Shown here in pieces: positions 48,490 through 50,698 of a stretch of 50,698 nucleotides of DNA. Positions within the stretch are counted from its first letter, which is position 1, and every line of letters begins with the position of its first letter. The notes beneath the pieces were generated by a model that did no database searches, was not told the DNA's origin, and saw only the letters and a program-made list of their open reading frames with translations. Made by a program: the position numbers and the translations under genes. Origin of the DNA: a virus; IMG/VR virus record IMGVR_UViG_3300036770_005835, positions 1-50,698 of that record. The stretch is one strand, 5' to 3'.

Positions 48490-49163
48490 TAAAAATAGAT
48501 TCAGGTACTAAAAAGGTTTTAATTGATTTATACGATAAAAAAGGTATAGGTTTAGAAGGTAATATCACAAAATTGATTGATGGTGAAAACGATGAAGAAT
48601 TTGTGAAGTACTTGAAAGATTGTGCAGCAAAAGATTCTGAAAAAAGGAAAAAACGTCTTGACATGACGAAAAAAATCCAAAAACAAAACGAAGAATTAAT
48701 TAAAGCAAATCAAGAAAATGAAAGAATAATGGGAGAACTTCAACAAACTCTAAATGAGGTTGAGGAGTCTAAATTAACCTATGAAGTTCAAAATAGGGAA
48801 CTAAATGAATGGAAACAAGATAATTTACGTCTAACTGAAGAATTGAAAAATGAAATGGTTAGGGCCGAACAATCTAGAATTGAAGCCGAAACAGCCAAAC
48901 AAAGTGCTGAAAATGATTTAGATTTATTACAGAAAAAAACACAAAACGAATTAATATCAACAATAGTCAAAGTGGCTTTATGGGTTATTATTGGTGTCGG
49001 TTTTGTTTCAACAGCTGTTTATTTAGTGACTTTATTCTCAGGTAAAGATACACAAATCATAAGTGCCGCTTGGTCTAATATAATTGGGATACTTTTAACA
49101 AACGCCTTCTCAATAGTAGGTACAATTATGGGTATAAAATACGCAACAGAAAAAAAAGATTAA
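48486..49163 (+). CDS. coiled-coil membrane protein downstream of the two-component pair
   Basis: 225 residues. A globular start (about 1-60), a long coiled coil (about 60-155, ELNEWKQDNLRLTEELKNEM), then two hydrophobic segments (IVKVALWVIIGVGFVSTAVYLV and IIGILLTNAFSIVGTIMGI) and a short charged end. It overlaps the response regulator gene by four bases. It may be the membrane output of the signalling pair; no known family. Confidence 0.65.
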   Translation: MIKIDSGTKKVLIDLYDKKGIGLEGNITKLIDGENDEEFVKYLKDCAAKDSEKRKKRLDMTKKIQKQNEELIKANQENERIMGELQQTLNEVEESKLTYEVQNRELNEWKQDNLRLTEELKNEMVRAEQSRIEAETAKQSAENDLDLLQKKTQNELISTIVKVALWVIIGVGFVSTAVYLVTLFSGKDTQIISAAWSNIIGILLTNAFSIVGTIMGIKYATEKKD

Positions 49164-49180
49164 AATTTTTTGAAAAAAAG

Positions 49181-49210
49181 TTGACATTAGACAAACTTTT
49201 ACTATCTTTG
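49181..49210 (+). promoter_or_regulatory. Bacteroidota-type promoter of tRNA array 2
   Basis: TTGACA start at 49181 and TATCTTTG at 49203-49210, spacer 19, followed by the same CATATTTAATTAATA as the array 1 promoter. Confidence 0.8.
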
Positions 49211-49252
49211 TACCATATTTAATTAATACAAATAAAAAACACAGTAAATTCA

Positions 49253-49348
49253 ATGAAAACAACTATGACATACAAACTAGGGGTCGATAAGACGGGGATG
49301 GTAGCGGATTCGCTTACCCAAGGACCTGGGATGTCTAATATGAGTTGA
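49253..49348 (+). CDS. short leader ORF before tRNA array 2
   Basis: A 31-residue frame (MKTTMTYKLGVDKTGMVADS...) between promoter and terminator, in the same position as the array 1 leader but unrelated in sequence. May be a leader peptide or merely chance. Confidence 0.35.
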   Translation: MKTTMTYKLGVDKTGMVADSLTQGPGMSNMS

Positions 49349-49375
49349 TTCATCGGAATTTATTCTCTATATAGA

Positions 49376-49408
49376 AAAACCCTGGGTCCAAAAGATTCAG
49401 GGTTTTTT
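49376..49408 (+). terminator. terminator between leader and tRNA array 2
   Basis: AAACCCTG (49377-49384) pairs with CAGGGTTT (49398-49405) and a T run follows. It mirrors the terminator before array 1. Confidence 0.8.
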
Positions 49409-49414
49409 TATTTA

Positions 49415-49430
49415 GTTCTTTGACATATTG
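49415..49430 (+). promoter_or_regulatory. boxA-like antitermination element of array 2
   Basis: GTTCTTTGACATATTG, ten bases before the first tRNA of the array. Same element as at 29968 and 40815. Confidence 0.7.
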
Positions 49431-49439
49431 GTAAAAAAA

Positions 49440-49523
49440 GGAAGGCATCCGGCTGGATGAGGGGCCACTCTTGAAAAGTGGTAGTACTGAAAGGTATTTG
49501 GGGTTCGAGTCCCTGGTCTTCCG
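49440..49523 (+). tRNA. tRNA-Ser(UGA)
   Basis: Acceptor GGAAGGC/GTCTTCC, G73, anticodon stem CCACT/AGTGG with loop CTTGAAA, long variable arm, T loop TTCGAGT. Confidence 0.92.
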
Positions 49524-49537
49524 CAAAATGATATTAA

Positions 49538-49660
49538 AGAATTGTTACAGCAATTTTATATCTTAGCCTTGTAAGCTCGTGGTCGTGGGTTCGAGTCCCA
49601 CTCGGTCCTTCGGGGCCGATAGCTCAGTGGGTAGAGCACGAATAGAAAAAAAACAATTCT
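49538..49660 (+). tRNA. circularly permuted tRNA-Thr(UGU) in a flanking helix
   Basis: The 3' half comes first: GC, loop CTTGTAA, GCTCG, TGGTC, T arm (GTGGG TTCGAGT CCCAC) and acceptor TCGGTCC, at 49566-49608. Only four bases (TTCG) later comes the 5' half: acceptor GGGCCGA, TA, D arm GCTC...GAGC, A, CGA (49613-49641). The halves fit: 7-bp acceptor (one G-U) and anticodon stem CGAGC/GCTCG once CGA is joined to GC. Thus the acceptor is capped by a UUCG tetraloop. Outside, AGAATTGTT (49538-49546) pairs perfectly with AACAATTCT (49652-49660). TTACAGCAA is at 49545-49553. If joined, T73 matches the normal tRNA-Thr at 49834. Confidence 0.75.
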
Positions 49661-49673
49661 GTTATCATTAATT

Positions 49674-49745
49674 GGTCCATTGGTGTAGTGGCTAACATAC
49701 CACCCTGTCACGGTGGTGCCGCGAGTTCGATTCTCGCATGGACCG
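49674..49745 (+). tRNA. tRNA-Asp(GUC)
   Basis: Acceptor GGTCCAT/ATGGACC, G73, anticodon stem CCACC/GGTGG with loop CTGTCAC. Confidence 0.95.
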
Positions 49746-49751
49746 CAATCT

Positions 49752-49824
49752 AGTTCCTTAGCTCAGCTGGGAGAGCAACACGCTTACATCGTGAAGGTCA
49801 CAGGTTCGAACCCTGTAGGGACTA
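49752..49824 (+). tRNA. tRNA-Val(UAC)
   Basis: Acceptor AGTTCCT/AGGGACT, A73, anticodon loop CTTACAT. Its ACGCTTACATCGTG arm is one base different in the loop from the Ile(UAU) tRNA at 42797. Confidence 0.95.
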
Positions 49825-49833
49825 CAATAAAAT

Positions 49834-49907
49834 GCCTTAGTAACTCAGCTGGCCAGAGTGCCTCACTTGTAATGAGGATGTCGTGGGTTCGAATCCCTCC
49901 TGAGGCT
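49834..49907 (+). tRNA. tRNA-Thr(UGU), normal order
   Basis: Acceptor GCCTTAG/CTGAGGC, T73, anticodon stem CCTCA/TGAGG with loop CTTGTAA. Same anticodon loop and same T73 as the permuted copy, so the latter is redundant for decoding. Confidence 0.94.
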
Positions 49908-49968
49908 CAATTAATAACAAATAATAAAAATGTCAGATTATGGAAAGTGACAAGTACGACAAAGAAAA

Positions 49969-50043
49969 GACTTCGTAGCTCAGTTGGTTTAGAGCACTCC
50001 ACTTTTAATGGAGGGGTCGTGGGTTCGAACCCCACCGGGGTCA
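49969..50043 (+). tRNA. tRNA-Lys(UUU)
   Basis: Acceptor GACTTCG/CGGGGTC, A73, anticodon loop CTTTTAA, T loop TTCGAAC. Confidence 0.94.
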
Positions 50044-50049
50044 CAAAAA

Positions 50050-50122
50050 GCCGAAATGGTCTAGTGGTTTAAGACACTTCTCTCATCAAGAAGGGACTGT
50101 GGTTCGATTCCATATTTCGGTA
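50050..50122 (+). tRNA. tRNA with CAU anticodon (Met or Ile2)
   Basis: Acceptor GCCGAAA/TTTCGGT, A73, anticodon stem CTTCT/AGAAG with loop CTCATCA. The D arm (GTCTAGTGGTTTAAGAC) looks like tRNA-Glu. CAU could be elongator Met or lysidine-modified Ile; sequence alone does not decide. Confidence 0.85.
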
Positions 50123-50131
50123 CAATTAAAT

Positions 50132-50205
50132 TGCGGGCGGCAAGGTTGGTATCTTGGGAAGTCTCATAAGCTTTTTAAATCTGGTTCGATTCCAGAGCGG
50201 CGCAA
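50132..50205 (+). tRNA. tRNA-Met(CAU) with a damaged acceptor stem
   Basis: Anticodon loop CTCATAA, D arm CAAG/CTTG and T arm TCTGG/CCAGA are sound. The acceptor pairs only at its outer end (TTGCG with CGCAA); the inner three positions (GGC facing CGG) do not pair. It may be a decaying copy, or require editing. Confidence 0.6.
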
Positions 50206-50210
50206 CACAA

Positions 50211-50284
50211 GGGTCATTGGTGAAGCTGGCTATCATACCTGATTTGCACTCAGGAGTCTTGGGTTCGAAGCCCAAATGTATCCA
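50211..50284 (+). tRNA. tRNA-Ala(UGC)
   Basis: Anticodon stem CCTGA/TCAGG with loop TTTGCAC. Acceptor GGGTCAT pairs with ATGTATCC with one bulged T; the G3-U70 pair that marks Ala is present. Confidence 0.85.
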
Positions 50285-50315
50285 CAAAATAATAAGTGAA
50301 TAAAAAATAAATAGA

Positions 50316-50489
50316 ATGAAAGTAGTGTTGGAGGGTAAATTAGATTCACACAGAGAAATTTTTAGAGGTAAAAAAAGTGAAAGTAAGTTGATTAAAAAAA
50401 TTAAAAGACTTAGAGTTAAGAAAAGAAAATATTTTAAGGGATTGTTTCAGCAAAAAACAGATCATCAAACTTTTAATTTGAACAGATAA
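50316..50489 (+). CDS. possible small basic ORF within array 2
   Basis: A 57-residue frame, very lysine/arginine-rich (KSESKLIKKIKRLRVKKRKY). It fills the 230-base gap between tRNA-Ala and tRNA-Gly, but its last third overlaps the structured element at 50438, so it may be chance. If real it may bind nucleic acid. Confidence 0.35.
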   Translation: MKVVLEGKLDSHREIFRGKKSESKLIKKIKRLRVKKRKYFKGLFQQKTDHQTFNLNR

Positions 50490-50498
50490 AGCAATCCC
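50438..50498 (+). ncRNA. 61-nt RNA with 7-bp closing stem and TTTCAGCAA motif
   Basis: GGGATTG (50438-50444) pairs perfectly with CAATCCC (50492-50498). Then TTTCAG, a helix CAAA/TTTG or TCAAA/TTTGA with loop CTTTTAA, and an A-rich strand (AACAGATAAAG) back to the stem. Same plan as the element at 41933-41991. The TCAAA-CTTTTAA-TTTGA arm looks like a tRNA-Lys anticodon arm, but there is no T arm. Confidence 0.65.
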
Positions 50499-50511
50499 GA
50501 ATTATTAATAA

Positions 50512-50584
50512 GCGAGAGTAGCTCAGTTGGTAGAGCGTCTGCTTGCCAAGCAGAAGGTCGTGAGTTCGAACCTCATCTCTCGCT
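50512..50584 (+). tRNA. tRNA-Gly(GCC)
   Basis: Acceptor GCGAGAG/CTCTCGC, T73, anticodon loop TTGCCAA, T loop TTCGAAC. Confidence 0.95.
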
Positions 50585-50698
50585 CCATAAGGGAATCCCG
50601 CTTTAAGGTGAAGGACACGCGGGCGGTTGACATTTAGAGGTTGTCATTAAATAACTCGAAACCTTAAGTCTACTGTAGGAGGTCCCTACCTACAATTT
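50585..50698 (+). ncRNA. pseudoknotted RNA at the right edge, possibly partial
   Basis: CCCGC (50597-50601) pairs with GCGGG (50619-50623) while TTAAGGT (50603-50609) pairs with ACCTTAA (50661-50667), which interleaves with it. TGACA/TGTCA (50628/50642) and TGTAGG/CCTACA (50674/50689) are further hairpins. No tRNA arms are seen. The window ends just after it, so its full extent is not known. Confidence 0.5.

Noticed and set aside
49566-49641. Two unrelated tRNA fragments lying side by side
   Set aside because: The acceptor strands pair over seven positions and the anticodon stem is restored by joining the halves, which would be unlikely for unrelated fragments; the perfect flanking helix adds support.

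Overview
This AT-rich, densely packed window (mostly rightward genes, overlapping start/stop codons) looks like part of the genome of a large T4-like tailed phage of a Bacteroidota (probably Flavobacteriia) host. Phage evidence: a gp47/gp46-type recombination nuclease pair, two cell-wall hydrolases, a fibre with SHAEG repeats, a small protein with a segment resembling T4 gp23, two Mom-like DNA-modification proteins and two tRNA arrays. Host evidence: promoters of the form TTG-N19-TAnnTTTG, rRNA-leader-like boxA elements (GTTCTTTGAMATATTG), almost no Shine-Dalgarno sequences, and secreted proteins with type IX secretion (T9SS) sorting domains and a SprB-type repeat.

Layout. 1-9400: small unknown genes around the SbcD/gp47 (1516-2325) and SbcC/gp46 (4536-6911) homologues, then an RpoD-like sigma factor (8551-9366) and a short twin-hairpin RNA. 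9500-19000: fibre, membrane/spanin-like proteins, glutaredoxin, candidate virion proteins, GH19 endolysin and PG-binding amidase. 19000-28000: small unknown genes with HAD phosphatase, Nudix, RNase HII, DnaJ, an HExxH protein, FkbM methyltransferase and an FKBP/SlyD prolyl isomerase. 28100-30510: a Ro60-like (DUF2828/TROVE-vWA) operon ending in a boxA and a roughly 525-nt highly structured noncoding RNA closed by a terminator. 30500-40500: two Mom-like proteins, a secreted subtilase and a large secreted protein with T9SS C-termini, a putative PD-(D/E)XK nuclease, unknown genes and a SLOG-fold protein. 40500-43100: first tRNA array with an HNH endonuclease gene and several structured non-tRNA RNAs. 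43150-49170: ferritin-like protein, a leftward cassette of RlpA-like and SprB/CHU_C-like secreted proteins, and a histidine kinase, response regulator and coiled-coil membrane protein. 49180-end: second tRNA array, including what reads as a circularly permuted tRNA-Thr, continuing past the window.

Most notable: (i) the Ro60-like gene plus adjacent large RNA, a candidate phage ribonucleoprotein; (ii) the permuted tRNA-Thr whose acceptor stem is capped by a UUCG loop; (iii) a set of non-tRNA RNAs in the arrays, each closed by a perfect or near-perfect 7-bp stem like a tRNA acceptor, two of which share a TTnCAGCAA motif with the permuted tRNA and the large RNA; (iv) phage-encoded T9SS cargo and a two-component pair. 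All functions are read from sequence by eye; no searches or folding were run.
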